A stretch of DNA of 64,000 nt from Aquincolibacterium sp964606385 (GTDB taxonomy: Bacteria; Omnitrophota; Omnitrophia; Omnitrophales; Aquincolibacteriaceae). The notes under the pieces are model-generated. The model was not told where the DNA came from. It did no database searches and worked only from the letters and a program-made list of their open reading frames with translations. Made by a program: the position numbers and the translations under genes. Positions 50,261-57,375 of the stretch are shown here, one piece after another; within the stretch, counting starts at the first letter, position 1; each line of letters opens with the position of its first letter. Location: the NCBI GenBank assembly GCA_964606385.1, contig CAZSFZ010000004.1, forward strand, positions 67,893-131,892, read 5' to 3'.

Positions 50261-51961
50261 ATGAAAAAGGCTTCTAAAAAACCTGCCAAAGGATCGTCTA
50301 AGAAGACCCCTTCACTCAAGAAGGCCAAGGGGAAAGCTCTGCCTGTGCCTCCCGCTAAAGGAAAGGCCGGCAAGGCTGTTCCCGCCAAGGAAAAACTGCC
50401 GCGCGAAATGATCCAGAAGCTTTTGGCGCTCGGCAAGAAGCAGGGCTTTGTCACGATCGAACAGATGAAGAAACAGATTCCGCCGGAGATGAACAATGCC
50501 GAAAAGGTGGAACAGATCATTGGGGCTCTGAACGAAAAAGGGATCGAGGTCACCAGTGTTGCGGCGGGAGACTCTTCCAAATCCTCGTCGGAGGTGATCC
50601 AGGACGTCGAGGCCAAAAAAGGCAAGGATTCCGAGCTTGAAGAGGATTCGGCGGTAGAGGAGTACGAACGAGTCCGCATCGACGATCCGGTCCGAACCTA
50701 CCTTCGCCAGATGGGGCAGATCTCGCTCCTGACCCGCGAACAGGAGATCGAGATCTCCAAAAAGATCGAAGCCTGCGAGCATGAACTGAAAAAAGTGGTC
50801 TATCAGACCAAGGCCGCGCGGTTTGAAGTGCTGGAGCTTGCCAAAAAGATCCTCGACGGACAAGTGCAGGTCGAGGCGATCATCGAAAGTGAAGAGCAGG
50901 CCCAGATCCAGAATCTTAAGAAGAAGCTCAAGCTTTTGATCCGGAAATTCCGCGCTTCCCGCAAAAAAGCGAATGTGGTGGAATTGCTCCTCCAGTTCAA
51001 TCTCAGTATCGCGATCGTTGAACAGATCGTTGCGAACCTCAGGGCCAAACTGAAAGAGCTGAAGCGGAACCGCGATGAGATCAAGAAGCTTCGCCGGGGC
51101 AGCGTTCGCGGCAGGATCGGCCAGATCGAAGAACGGAACCGCCAGATCCTCCATGAGCTCGGGGAGCCGGAAGATAAACTGCATGAACATTTCAAGGCCA
51201 TTATCCGAAAAGAGTGGGAGCTCACCAAGGCGAAAAAAGCGCTTGTGGCGGCGAACCTCCGGTTGGTCGTAAGTATCGCCAAGAAATACACGAACCGCGG
51301 CCTTTCATTCCTGGACCTTATCCAGGAAGGGAATATCGGTCTGATGAAGGCCGTGGATAAATTCGAGTACAAGCGCGGTTACAAATTTTCGACCTATGCA
51401 ACCTGGTGGATCCGCCAGGCGATCACGCGCTCGATCGCCGATCAAGCCCGCACGATCCGTATCCCGGTGCATATGATCGAGACGATCAATAAGTTCTTCC
51501 GCGCGTCGCGGCATCTTGTTCAGGAGACTGGGCGCGAACCGACCCCTGAGGAAGTCGCGCAAGTCATGAAGATGCCCGTCGAGAAGGTCAAGGGCATCCT
51601 GAAGATCGCGCAGGAACCGATCAGCCTCCAGACGCCGATCGGCGATGAGGGAGACACGAGTTTTGGGGATTTCATCGAAGATAAATCCGCGGTTTCTCCC
51701 GCCAATGCCACGGCCTACAGCATGCTCAAGGAGCAGATGGACGATGTCCTGCTGACCCTGACGGAACGCGAAGAAAAGGTCCTCCGGTTGCGTTTCGGGA
51801 TCGGGGATGGTTACCCCCGGACGCTTGAAGAAGTGGGCCATATCTTTAACGTGACCCGTGAGCGCGTCCGCCAGATCGAGGCGAAGGCGCTCCGCAAATT
51901 GCGCCATCCCACCCGGTCTCGGAAACTCAAGAATTTTCTGGATATTAAGTTAAGCGAGTAA
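50261..51961 (+). CDS. rpoD: Primary sigma factor (sigma-70)
   Basis: 566 residues. A Lys/Pro/Ala-rich extension of about 45 residues precedes region 1.1 (REMIQKLLALGKKQGFVTIEQ). Region 1.2 is in DDPVRTYLRQMGQISLLTREQE; region 2 has RLVVSIAKKYTNRGLSFLDL and FSTYATWWIRQAITRSIADQ; region 4 ends VTRERVRQIEAKALRKLR. The non-conserved region between 1.2 and 2 is shorter than in E. coli. The many TTGACA/TATAAT-like boxes in this window fit its conserved regions 2.4 and 4.2. Confidence 0.96.
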   Translation: MKKASKKPAKGSSKKTPSLKKAKGKALPVPPAKGKAGKAVPAKEKLPREMIQKLLALGKKQGFVTIEQMKKQIPPEMNNAEKVEQIIGALNEKGIEVTSVAAGDSSKSSSEVIQDVEAKKGKDSELEEDSAVEEYERVRIDDPVRTYLRQMGQISLLTREQEIEISKKIEACEHELKKVVYQTKAARFEVLELAKKILDGQVQVEAIIESEEQAQIQNLKKKLKLLIRKFRASRKKANVVELLLQFNLSIAIVEQIVANLRAKLKELKRNRDEIKKLRRGSVRGRIGQIEERNRQILHELGEPEDKLHEHFKAIIRKEWELTKAKKALVAANLRLVVSIAKKYTNRGLSFLDLIQEGNIGLMKAVDKFEYKRGYKFSTYATWWIRQAITRSIADQARTIRIPVHMIETINKFFRASRHLVQETGREPTPEEVAQVMKMPVEKVKGILKIAQEPISLQTPIGDEGDTSFGDFIEDKSAVSPANATAYSMLKEQMDDVLLTLTEREEKVLRLRFGIGDGYPRTLEEVGHIFNVTRERVRQIEAKALRKLRHPTRSRKLKNFLDIKLSE

Positions 51962-52038
51962 TAGAATCTTTCCTGAAGCGGTTCAGTTCTGGCGTTTTTT
52001 GACGATAGTCCTTGTGGTAGAAACCATCTGAGGCCCAT

Positions 52039-52443
52039 ATGTCCGACAAGAAAAGATGTATTCTTGTTATCGATGACGAGGACGATGTCTGTCAAATCAT
52101 CAAGGAAAAGTTCGAGCTGCTCGGCTACAAGGTCTTGACCGCCCTCGACGGGGCGGAAGGTTTCCAGAAGACCGAAGAAGGCAAGCCGGACGTCGTGTTG
52201 CTTGATATCCGTATTCCTAAGGGCGAGGATGGATTGACCTACCTTCGTAAGCTTCGTTCCTACCGTCATGACGATCTCCAGGAACAAACCCGCACCCGCA
52301 AGACCCCCGTCATCATGCTGACAGGCGCCGGGGCCACCATGCAGCCTCTCTTCGAGCTGGAAGGGATCAGTGGGTTTATCGAAAAGCCTTTTGACCTTGC
52401 CAATCTCCAGGGGAAGGTCGAGCACGTTCTCCGAATACGCTAA
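52039..52443 (+). CDS. Single-domain response regulator
   Basis: 134 residues, receiver only. Acidic pair in ILVIDDEDDV, phospho-acceptor Asp in VVLLDIRIPKGEDG, Thr in VIMLTGAG and Lys in GFIEKPFD. An insertion of about 10 residues (RHDDLQEQTRTRK) precedes the Thr strand, which is unusual for CheY. No kinase is adjacent, so the partner is unknown. Confidence 0.9.
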   Translation: MSDKKRCILVIDDEDDVCQIIKEKFELLGYKVLTALDGAEGFQKTEEGKPDVVLLDIRIPKGEDGLTYLRKLRSYRHDDLQEQTRTRKTPVIMLTGAGATMQPLFELEGISGFIEKPFDLANLQGKVEHVLRIR

Positions 52444-52462
52444 ATTCCTTCCTTCTTGCTGA

Positions 52463-52491
52463 TTGCAATTCCGCGTTATCTTCGATATTCT
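52463..52491 (+). promoter_or_regulatory. Candidate promoter upstream of the CAU tRNA
   Basis: TTGCAA at 52463-52468 and TATTCT at 52486-52491, 17-nt spacer. If used, heptamer locus F would be transcribed as the 5' part of the tRNA precursor. Confidence 0.45.
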
Positions 52492-52507
52492 ACCTGCGCT
52501 TTGTTTT

Positions 52508-52590
52508 AGCTTGGAGCACGGAGTTCTGAGCTTGGAGTCAAAGCAGTCGGTTCAGGGTTTGGCGTTATTCTCCGAACTCCGATCTCATGG
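52508..52590. repeat. Heptamer-word inverted repeat, locus F
   Basis: Left half 52508-52542: AGCTTGG, AGCACGG, AGTTCTG, AGCTTGG, AGTCAAA. Right half 52570-52590: CTCCGAA, CTCCGAT, CTCATGG. Shared core GGAG/CTCC. Lies between the receiver gene and the tRNA; the 27-nt middle holds no gene. Confidence 0.75.
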
Positions 52591-52606
52591 CTTCGATCCT
52601 TTTCAC

Positions 52607-52680
52607 GGGCCCATAGCTCAATCGGTTAGAGCAGAGGACTCATAATCCTTTGGTTCCTGGTTCGAGTCCAGGTGGGCCCA
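52607..52680 (+). tRNA. tRNA with CAU anticodon (Ile2 or elongator Met)
   Basis: Full cloverleaf: acceptor GGGCCCA/TGGGCCC; D arm GCTC/GAGC; anticodon loop CTCATAA (CAU); T arm CCTGG-TTCGAGT-CCAGG; discriminator A. GACTCATAATC and the TTTGGTT variable region look more like lysidine-modified tRNA-Ile2 than elongator Met, but this is not decisive. The 3' CCA is not encoded (TTT follows). Confidence 0.93.
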
Positions 52681-52714
52681 TTTAAAAAAGCGTTTTTGCT
52701 CCGGGAATTCTTTC

Positions 52715-52744
52715 TTGACACTTCTTGCGGGCGAAAAGTACACT
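52715..52744 (+). promoter_or_regulatory. Promoter for the TPR lipoprotein gene
   Basis: TTGACA at 52715-52720 and TACACT at 52739-52744, 18-nt spacer. Confidence 0.55.
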
Positions 52745-52783
52745 TATCCCGTCTTGGAAGCAGGACGATTTCGAAAGGTTTTT

Positions 52784-53137
52784 ATGAAAAAAATCAGGTT
52801 TTTAGCGGTCTGTATCTTGATGGGAACCTTAAGCGCTTCATGCGCTTTCCGCTCCTCGCAACGCGCTTTCGGGCCTTATTCGGAAGCTGAGGCTTTTTAC
52901 AACAAAGGGAACTATCCCAAAGCGATCGAGAAATACCAGGAATATCTGGCGACGAATCCTCAGGGGAATCTTGCCGCGATTGCGGAGTACTATATCGCGA
53001 AAAGTTATTTGATATCCGGAAAACAGGTGGAGGCCCAGCAGGGTTTTCAACAAGTGGTGGCAAAATTTCCAGGGACAAGCTGGGCAGAGTTCGCTAAAGA
53101 CCAGCTTCAAATCCTCCAGGATTCCGGTAAAGCTTAG
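52784..53137 (+). CDS. TPR lipoprotein (BamD-like, short)
   Basis: 117 residues from ATG 52784 (GAAAGG about 7 nt ahead). Lipoprotein signal with lipobox LSASC near residue 20. One and a half to two TPR-like helical repeats follow: AEAFYNKGNYPKAIEKYQEYL and AEYYIAKSYLISGKQVEAQQGF, then GTSWAEFAKDQL. It resembles the N-terminal half of BamD/YbgF-type proteins but is much shorter than BamD. Probably outer-membrane or periplasmic; role inferred. Confidence 0.83.
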   Translation: MKKIRFLAVCILMGTLSASCAFRSSQRAFGPYSEAEAFYNKGNYPKAIEKYQEYLATNPQGNLAAIAEYYIAKSYLISGKQVEAQQGFQQVVAKFPGTSWAEFAKDQLQILQDSGKA

Positions 53138-53170
53138 TTTTTGTAACTTTGTTCTTTAAAATCAGCTTTT

Positions 53171-53560
53171 GAGAAGGTCTTCTCGGATGACCGCGCGCAG
53201 AGGATAAGAGACGGGAAACGTCCTGTCTTGTTGCTGCGGGAGGAAAGTCCGAGCTTCACAGGGCATCGTAGTGGGTAACGCCCACCCTTTGTATCGCTTG
53301 CGATGCAGAGCGGATCAGAGCCACAGAGACGAGGCCCTGCCATGAAAGTGGCAGGGAGTGAAACGAGGCAATCTCTACGTGAAGAAAGGCTAAACAGGAT
53401 GGGGAGCGAAAGCGGGAACGGCCCGTTCCTAAAGCGCCGCAAGGCGCGAACCTCATCGGGTCAGCCGACCGAGGCCGTCAGTAATGGCGGTCCCAGATAG
53501 ATGGTCATCCCTTAGCCGCAAGGCTAAGGACAGAACTCGGCTTATAGAGAAGGCCTTCTC
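53171..53560 (+). ncRNA. rnpB: RNase P RNA, bacterial type A
   Basis: Contains the conserved GAGGAAAGTCCGAGC (P4 5' strand region) near 53240 and CAGAACTCGGCTTATAG (P4 3' strand/J region) near 53530, with the expected spacing of nearly 300 nt. P1 is formed by GAGAAGGTCTTCTC (53171-53184) and GAGAAGGCCTTCTC (53547-53560). A TAAAAT -10 box at 53157-53162 would start the transcript at about 53170. Catalytic subunit for tRNA 5' maturation. Confidence 0.95.
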
Positions 53561-53569
53561 ATTTTTTTT
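53547..53569 (+). terminator. rnpB: rnpB terminator formed by the 3' strand of P1
   Basis: The 3' P1 strand is a perfect palindrome that can fold as GAGAA-GGCC-TTCTC, followed by an A and eight T. The same bases pair with the 5' end in mature RNase P RNA, so P1 and the terminator hairpin exclude each other. Confidence 0.7.
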
Positions 53570-53585
53570 GTTAAACTTGTCGAAC

Positions 53586-53614
53586 TTGACAAAAGGCGAG
53601 GAAGCGAGTACCTT
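53586..53614 (+). promoter_or_regulatory. Promoter for the pyr operon
   Basis: TTGACA at 53586-53591, 17-nt spacer, TACCTT at 53609-53614. The -10 is weak. The transcript would begin near 53621 and carry a leader of about 155 nt before pyrR. Confidence 0.55.
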
Positions 53615-53638
53615 TAGCACCAGCAAGGCAGTATAGAT

Positions 53639-53671
53639 CCTTTTAAGACGGCGCTGAGACGCCGACAAAGG
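53639..53671 (+). promoter_or_regulatory. PyrR-type RNA-binding hairpin
   Basis: Lower stem CCTTT (53639-53643) with AAAGG (53667-53671); upper stem GGCG (53650-53653) with CGCC (53660-53663); loop CTGAGA; purine-rich internal bulges TAAGAC/GACA. The layout and the CCTTTTAAGAC...GACAAAGG flanks resemble PyrR binding loops upstream of pyr genes. Its 3' arm is also the Shine-Dalgarno of the leader ORF. Confidence 0.65.
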
Positions 53672-53678
53672 TGAAAAA

Positions 53679-53780
53679 ATGGAACAGACAATCCGTAGTG
53701 ATCGAGACCCTGCACAGACGTGCGGGGTTTTTTTGTGCCCGCTGCAGGGTGCATCCAGGCTTGCAAGGCACCTGATATGA
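53679..53780 (+). CDS. pyr operon leader peptide (33 codons)
   Basis: ATG 53679 has AAAGGTG 5 nt ahead. The frame runs 33 codons (MEQTIRSDRD start, ARHLI end) to a TGA at 53778-53780 that overlaps the pyrR ATG as ATGA. The operon's terminator lies inside it. The peptide has no recognisable domain, so its translation rather than its product is the likely function. Ribosomes crossing the terminator would keep transcription going; PyrR with UMP on the hairpin would hide the Shine-Dalgarno. I recall a similar coupled scheme proposed for Thermus pyr operons. Confidence 0.6.
   Translation: MEQTIRSDRDPAQTCGVFLCPLQGASRLARHLI
53707..53734 (+). terminator. pyr attenuator terminator
   Basis: ACCCTGCAC (53707-53715) pairs with GTGCGGGGT (53720-53728), one G-U pair, loop AGAC, then a run of seven T (53728-53734). 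It lies wholly within the leader ORF, upstream of pyrR. Confidence 0.85.
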
Positions 53781-54325
53781 GCCCCGCGGAAAAGCAGGTT
53801 CTCGATGAGGGCGGGATCGAGCGGGCGCTTGCTCGTATCGCCCATGAGATCCTTGAGCGGAATCAAGGCTCGTCCCATCTCGCGCTTGTGGGGATACGCA
53901 ACCGCGGCGTTCATCTTGCCAAACGGCTCCAAAAGAAACTTTCCGAGATCGAGAAAAAAGAGATCCCGATCGGGATCCTTGATATTACCCTTTATCGCGA
54001 TGACCTGAGCGAGATCGGCCCCAAACCCGAACTTCATGAAACCGATATCCCTTTTAACCTGAAAAACAAGATCGTCATTCTTGTGGACGATGTCCTCTTT
54101 ACGGGGCGGACGATCCGCGCCGCGCTGGACGCCCTGATCGAATTCGGACGGCCCAAGGCGATCCATCTGGCGGTGCTCGTGGACCGCGGGCACCGGGAAT
54201 TGCCTATCAAAGCGGACTATGTTGGGAAGAACGTCCCGACCGCGCTTCAAGATAAAGTGATTATTCGTTTGAAAGAAACCGAGGGGAAAGATGAGGCGGT
54301 GATCTCAGGCGGAGGCAAATCATGA
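53777..54325 (+). CDS. pyrR: PyrR: pyr regulator / uracil phosphoribosyltransferase
   Basis: 182 residues. LDEGGIERALARIAHEILERN at the N-terminus, PRPP-binding signature VILVDDVLFTGRTIRAALDAL near residue 97, and the RNA-contacting LVDRGHRELPIKADYVGKNV. The frame extends upstream to 53720, but ATG 53777 gives the usual start and the ATGA overlap with the leader ORF. It binds pyr mRNA when UMP/UTP is high. It is first in a pyrRBCKDF operon, preceded by a matching RNA hairpin. Confidence 0.95.
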   Translation: MSPAEKQVLDEGGIERALARIAHEILERNQGSSHLALVGIRNRGVHLAKRLQKKLSEIEKKEIPIGILDITLYRDDLSEIGPKPELHETDIPFNLKNKIVILVDDVLFTGRTIRAALDALIEFGRPKAIHLAVLVDRGHRELPIKADYVGKNVPTALQDKVIIRLKETEGKDEAVISGGGKS

Positions 54326-55272
54326 CCCAAAACGGGAAAGTGGTCTGGAAGCGGAAGGATCTCCTTGGGTTGCGCGATCTTTCAGCCGAAGAGATCGAGC
54401 TGATCCTGGATACCGCGAAGTCTTTCAGTGAGGTGTCCCAGCGCGAGGTGAAAAAAGTCCCCGCCCTGCGCGGTAAAACGGTCGTAAATCTATTTCTCGA
54501 ACCCAGCACCCGTACGCGTGTCTCGTTCGAGCTTGCGGAAAAACGCCTCAGCGCGGATACCATCAGTATGGCGAGTGGCGGCTCCAGCATGACCAAAGGG
54601 GAATCCCTTTGGGATACGATCGCGAACATTGAAGCGCTCAAAGTGGACCTGATCGTGATGCGTCACGGTTCGTCGGGCGCCCCCCACCGTGTCTCGAATT
54701 ACACTAAATGCGGGATCGTGAACGCGGGGGACGGGATCAACGAACATCCGACGCAGGGACTGCTCGACATGTTCACGCTGCGGGAAATGAAAGGGAAGAT
54801 CAAAGGCCTCAAGGTGGTGTTTGTCGGGGATATCCTGCACTCGCGTGTGGCGCGCTCGAATGTCTGGGGCCTCACGAAACTCGGCGCTGAGGTCGTGATC
54901 TGCGGGCCCAAAACACTGATCCCGTGGGGGATCGAAGAGCTCGGGGTCAAAGTCATCCATGATGTAAAAAAAGCCATTGATGGAGCGGATGCCGTGACAC
55001 TGCTCCGGATCCAGATGGAGCGCCAGAATGAGACGCTTTTCCCGAGCATCCGCGAATACGCCAGCACGTTTGGGATGAACACCGAACTTTTCAAATGCGC
55101 CAAGCCCGACGCGCTTCTGATGCACCCCGGGCCGATCAACCGCGGGGTTGAAATTGAAAGCGCTCTTGCGGACAGCCCCCAGTCCTATATCCTTAAACAG
55201 GTCACGAACGGGATCGCGGTCCGCATGGCGGTCCTCTATCTCTTGAGCGGAGCGTTAAAAAATGAAAAATAA
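54322..55272 (+). CDS. pyrB: Aspartate carbamoyltransferase catalytic subunit
   Basis: Second step of UMP synthesis. Carbamoyl-phosphate site in FLEPSTRTRVSFELAEKRL near residue 55, DGINEHPTQGLLDMFTL, and MHPGPINRG near the C-terminus. 316 aa. ATGA overlap with pyrR. No pyrI is nearby. Confidence 0.95.
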   Translation: MTQNGKVVWKRKDLLGLRDLSAEEIELILDTAKSFSEVSQREVKKVPALRGKTVVNLFLEPSTRTRVSFELAEKRLSADTISMASGGSSMTKGESLWDTIANIEALKVDLIVMRHGSSGAPHRVSNYTKCGIVNAGDGINEHPTQGLLDMFTLREMKGKIKGLKVVFVGDILHSRVARSNVWGLTKLGAEVVICGPKTLIPWGIEELGVKVIHDVKKAIDGADAVTLLRIQMERQNETLFPSIREYASTFGMNTELFKCAKPDALLMHPGPINRGVEIESALADSPQSYILKQVTNGIAVRMAVLYLLSGALKNEK

Positions 55273-56563
55273 ACTGAACGGACAATCCGTCAAGAACCTG
55301 ATCATCCGGAATGCCCACATCGTGGATCCTGCCAACAAGATCGACGAAGTCATGGACCTTCATGTGAAAAGTCATAGGATCGTGAAATGGGGCAAAGACC
55401 TTGCGGCGGAGGAAGCGGAGATCCTGGACGCGAAAAAACTGCATCTCCTGCCGGGCCTTGTGGACCTGCATGTCCACTTTCGCGAACCCGGCTACGAGCA
55501 CAAAGAGACGATCGAAACGGGTGCCCAATCGGCCATTGCCGGCGGTTTTGTGGCCTGCGTGACGATGCCGAACACGAAACCGGCTTGTGATAACGCGCAG
55601 GTAGTGAAGTATCAGATGGAACGCGCGAATATCCTGAACTTCAATATCTTCCCCGCCGGAACGCTGACGCAGGGCCGTGAAGGGAAAAAGATCTCGGAGA
55701 TGGCGGAAATGAAAGCCGCGGGGGCCGTGGCGGTGACCGATGACGGGGGATGGGTCGTGGATTCCGGCGTGGCGCGAAGGGCTTATGAATATGCCTCGAC
55801 GCACGGGTTGCCGATCATGTCGCATGCCGAAGACCCGACCATCAGTTTGAACGGCGTGATGAATGAAGGGATCGTGTCGAGTAAACTCGGGCTTCGAGGC
55901 CGGCCGAATGCCTCGGAGGATATCGCGACAGCCCGTGATATCGAGCTGGTGCGCCTGATCAAATGCCAGTTCCACTTCCAGCATGTGTCCACTCGCGGGG
56001 CCGTTGAGATGATCCGCCGCGCGCGGGCCGAAGGGTTGCCGATCACGGCGGAAGCGACGCCGCATCATATTGCGCTGACCGACGAGGAATTCGTCAAGTA
56101 TGATACTTTCTATAAAATGAATCCTCCGCTCAGGACCGAAAAGGACCGCCAGGCGGTTCTCAAAGGCCTCGAGGACGGAACGATCGATGTGATCGCGACG
56201 GACCACGCGCCCCACGCGTTTGAGGAAAAAGATCTGGATATCGAGGTGGCGCCTTTCGGGGCGATCGGTCTCGAGTCGGCCTTCGGGGTCGTGATGACAG
56301 AGCTTTATCACGGACGCAAATGGAAGCTTGAAGATATCGTCAAGAAAATGAGCCTGACGCCTGCCGAGATCCTCAAGAAATCGAACTTTGGGCGGCTTAA
56401 GGCCGGTGAACAGGCGAATTTCATCCTGGTCGATACGGACAAGGACTGGGTATTCGCCGAAGATGACGTGCATTCGAAGTCCCTTAACTCCTGCTTCTAC
56501 GGAAAAAAACTCAAGGGCAAGGTCCTGCACACGTTCGTGAAGGGTTACCAGTACGTTCTTTAG
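55262..56563 (+). CDS. pyrC: Dihydroorotase
   Basis: Amidohydrolase-fold, class I dihydroorotase, 433 aa. Metal site LVDLHVHFREPGYEHKE near residue 62, the substrate-binding MPNTKPACDN, MSHAEDP, and DVIATDHAPHAFEEKD. C-terminal LKAGEQANFILVDTD closes the composite domain. It overlaps the end of pyrB by 11 nt. Confidence 0.95.
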   Translation: MKNKLNGQSVKNLIIRNAHIVDPANKIDEVMDLHVKSHRIVKWGKDLAAEEAEILDAKKLHLLPGLVDLHVHFREPGYEHKETIETGAQSAIAGGFVACVTMPNTKPACDNAQVVKYQMERANILNFNIFPAGTLTQGREGKKISEMAEMKAAGAVAVTDDGGWVVDSGVARRAYEYASTHGLPIMSHAEDPTISLNGVMNEGIVSSKLGLRGRPNASEDIATARDIELVRLIKCQFHFQHVSTRGAVEMIRRARAEGLPITAEATPHHIALTDEEFVKYDTFYKMNPPLRTEKDRQAVLKGLEDGTIDVIATDHAPHAFEEKDLDIEVAPFGAIGLESAFGVVMTELYHGRKWKLEDIVKKMSLTPAEILKKSNFGRLKAGEQANFILVDTDKDWVFAEDDVHSKSLNSCFYGKKLKGKVLHTFVKGYQYVL

Positions 56564-56604
56564 GTTTTTTCCTGAAAGTTTTCCGGCTCAAAACACGGGA
56601 TCCG

Positions 56605-57375
56605 ATGATGCAAAAAAAACACGATGAAGATGTCCTGATCCTCGAAAATAAAAAGATCAATGAGAAATATTTTAAGTTGATCTTTCGTTCCGGGAAGTTA
56701 TCGAAGGGGGTCCGGCCGGGGCGGTTCCTTCACGTCCGCGTTAATCCCGGGCAAGATCCTTATCTAAGGCGTCCCTTCAGCTACTTCCGGTGTTTGGGGG
56801 ATAAAACAGAAGTCCTCTATGAGGTTTTGGGGCGCGGCACGTCGATCCTGTCCGCAAAGAAAAAAGGGGATGTTCTCCGCGTGATGGGGCCGCTGGGGAA
56901 CACCTTTACTGAAAAGATCGGGAAAAAGAAGAGGATCCTTGTCGCCGGAGGCGTCGGGGTTCCGCCGCTCATTTATCTTGCCGAGCAATATCCCACGGAA
57001 TACCTTCTGATCGGGACTAAGTCTAAAGCCGAATTGATACCAAAGGCTGAACTCAAAAAAGTTCACGCGAAGGTCCTTTGTTCCACGGAGGATGGCTCTT
57101 GCGGGGTGAAGGGCCGTGTGACCGTGCTCTTGGAAAAAATTCTGAAGGATCAAGATCCAAACAATCTCTTCATTCAAACCTGTGGTCCCAAGCCCATGAT
57201 GAAAGCTGTTATGGCGCTTGCGTCTAAATACGGTATCGAGGGGGAAGCGTCTTGGGACGAGAGTATGGCGTGCGGGGTCGGGGCCTGCCTGGGCTGTATG
57301 GTAAAAACAAAAGACGGGCTCAAAAGGGCCTGCGCGGACGGGCCGGTATTTAAATTCAAGGACCTTGAACCGTGA
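56605..57375 (+). CDS. pyrK: Dihydroorotate dehydrogenase electron-transfer subunit
   Basis: Ferredoxin-reductase-like FAD and NAD module passing electrons from PyrD to NAD. FAD site RRPFSYF near residue 53, nucleotide-binding ILVAGGVGVPPL, and a C-terminal [2Fe-2S] site with four cysteines in MACGVGACLGCMVK and RACADGP. 256 aa. GTGA overlap with pyrD. Its presence fixes PyrD as class 1B. Confidence 0.94.
   Translation: MMQKKHDEDVLILENKKINEKYFKLIFRSGKLSKGVRPGRFLHVRVNPGQDPYLRRPFSYFRCLGDKTEVLYEVLGRGTSILSAKKKGDVLRVMGPLGNTFTEKIGKKKRILVAGGVGVPPLIYLAEQYPTEYLLIGTKSKAELIPKAELKKVHAKVLCSTEDGSCGVKGRVTVLLEKILKDQDPNNLFIQTCGPKPMMKAVMALASKYGIEGEASWDESMACGVGACLGCMVKTKDGLKRACADGPVFKFKDLEP

Noticed and set aside
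53743..53750. TGCAGGGT as an antiterminator partner of the pyr terminator 5' arm
   Set aside because: It lies downstream of the T-run, so it is transcribed only after the terminator has been passed and cannot prevent termination; it might still affect pyrR translation.
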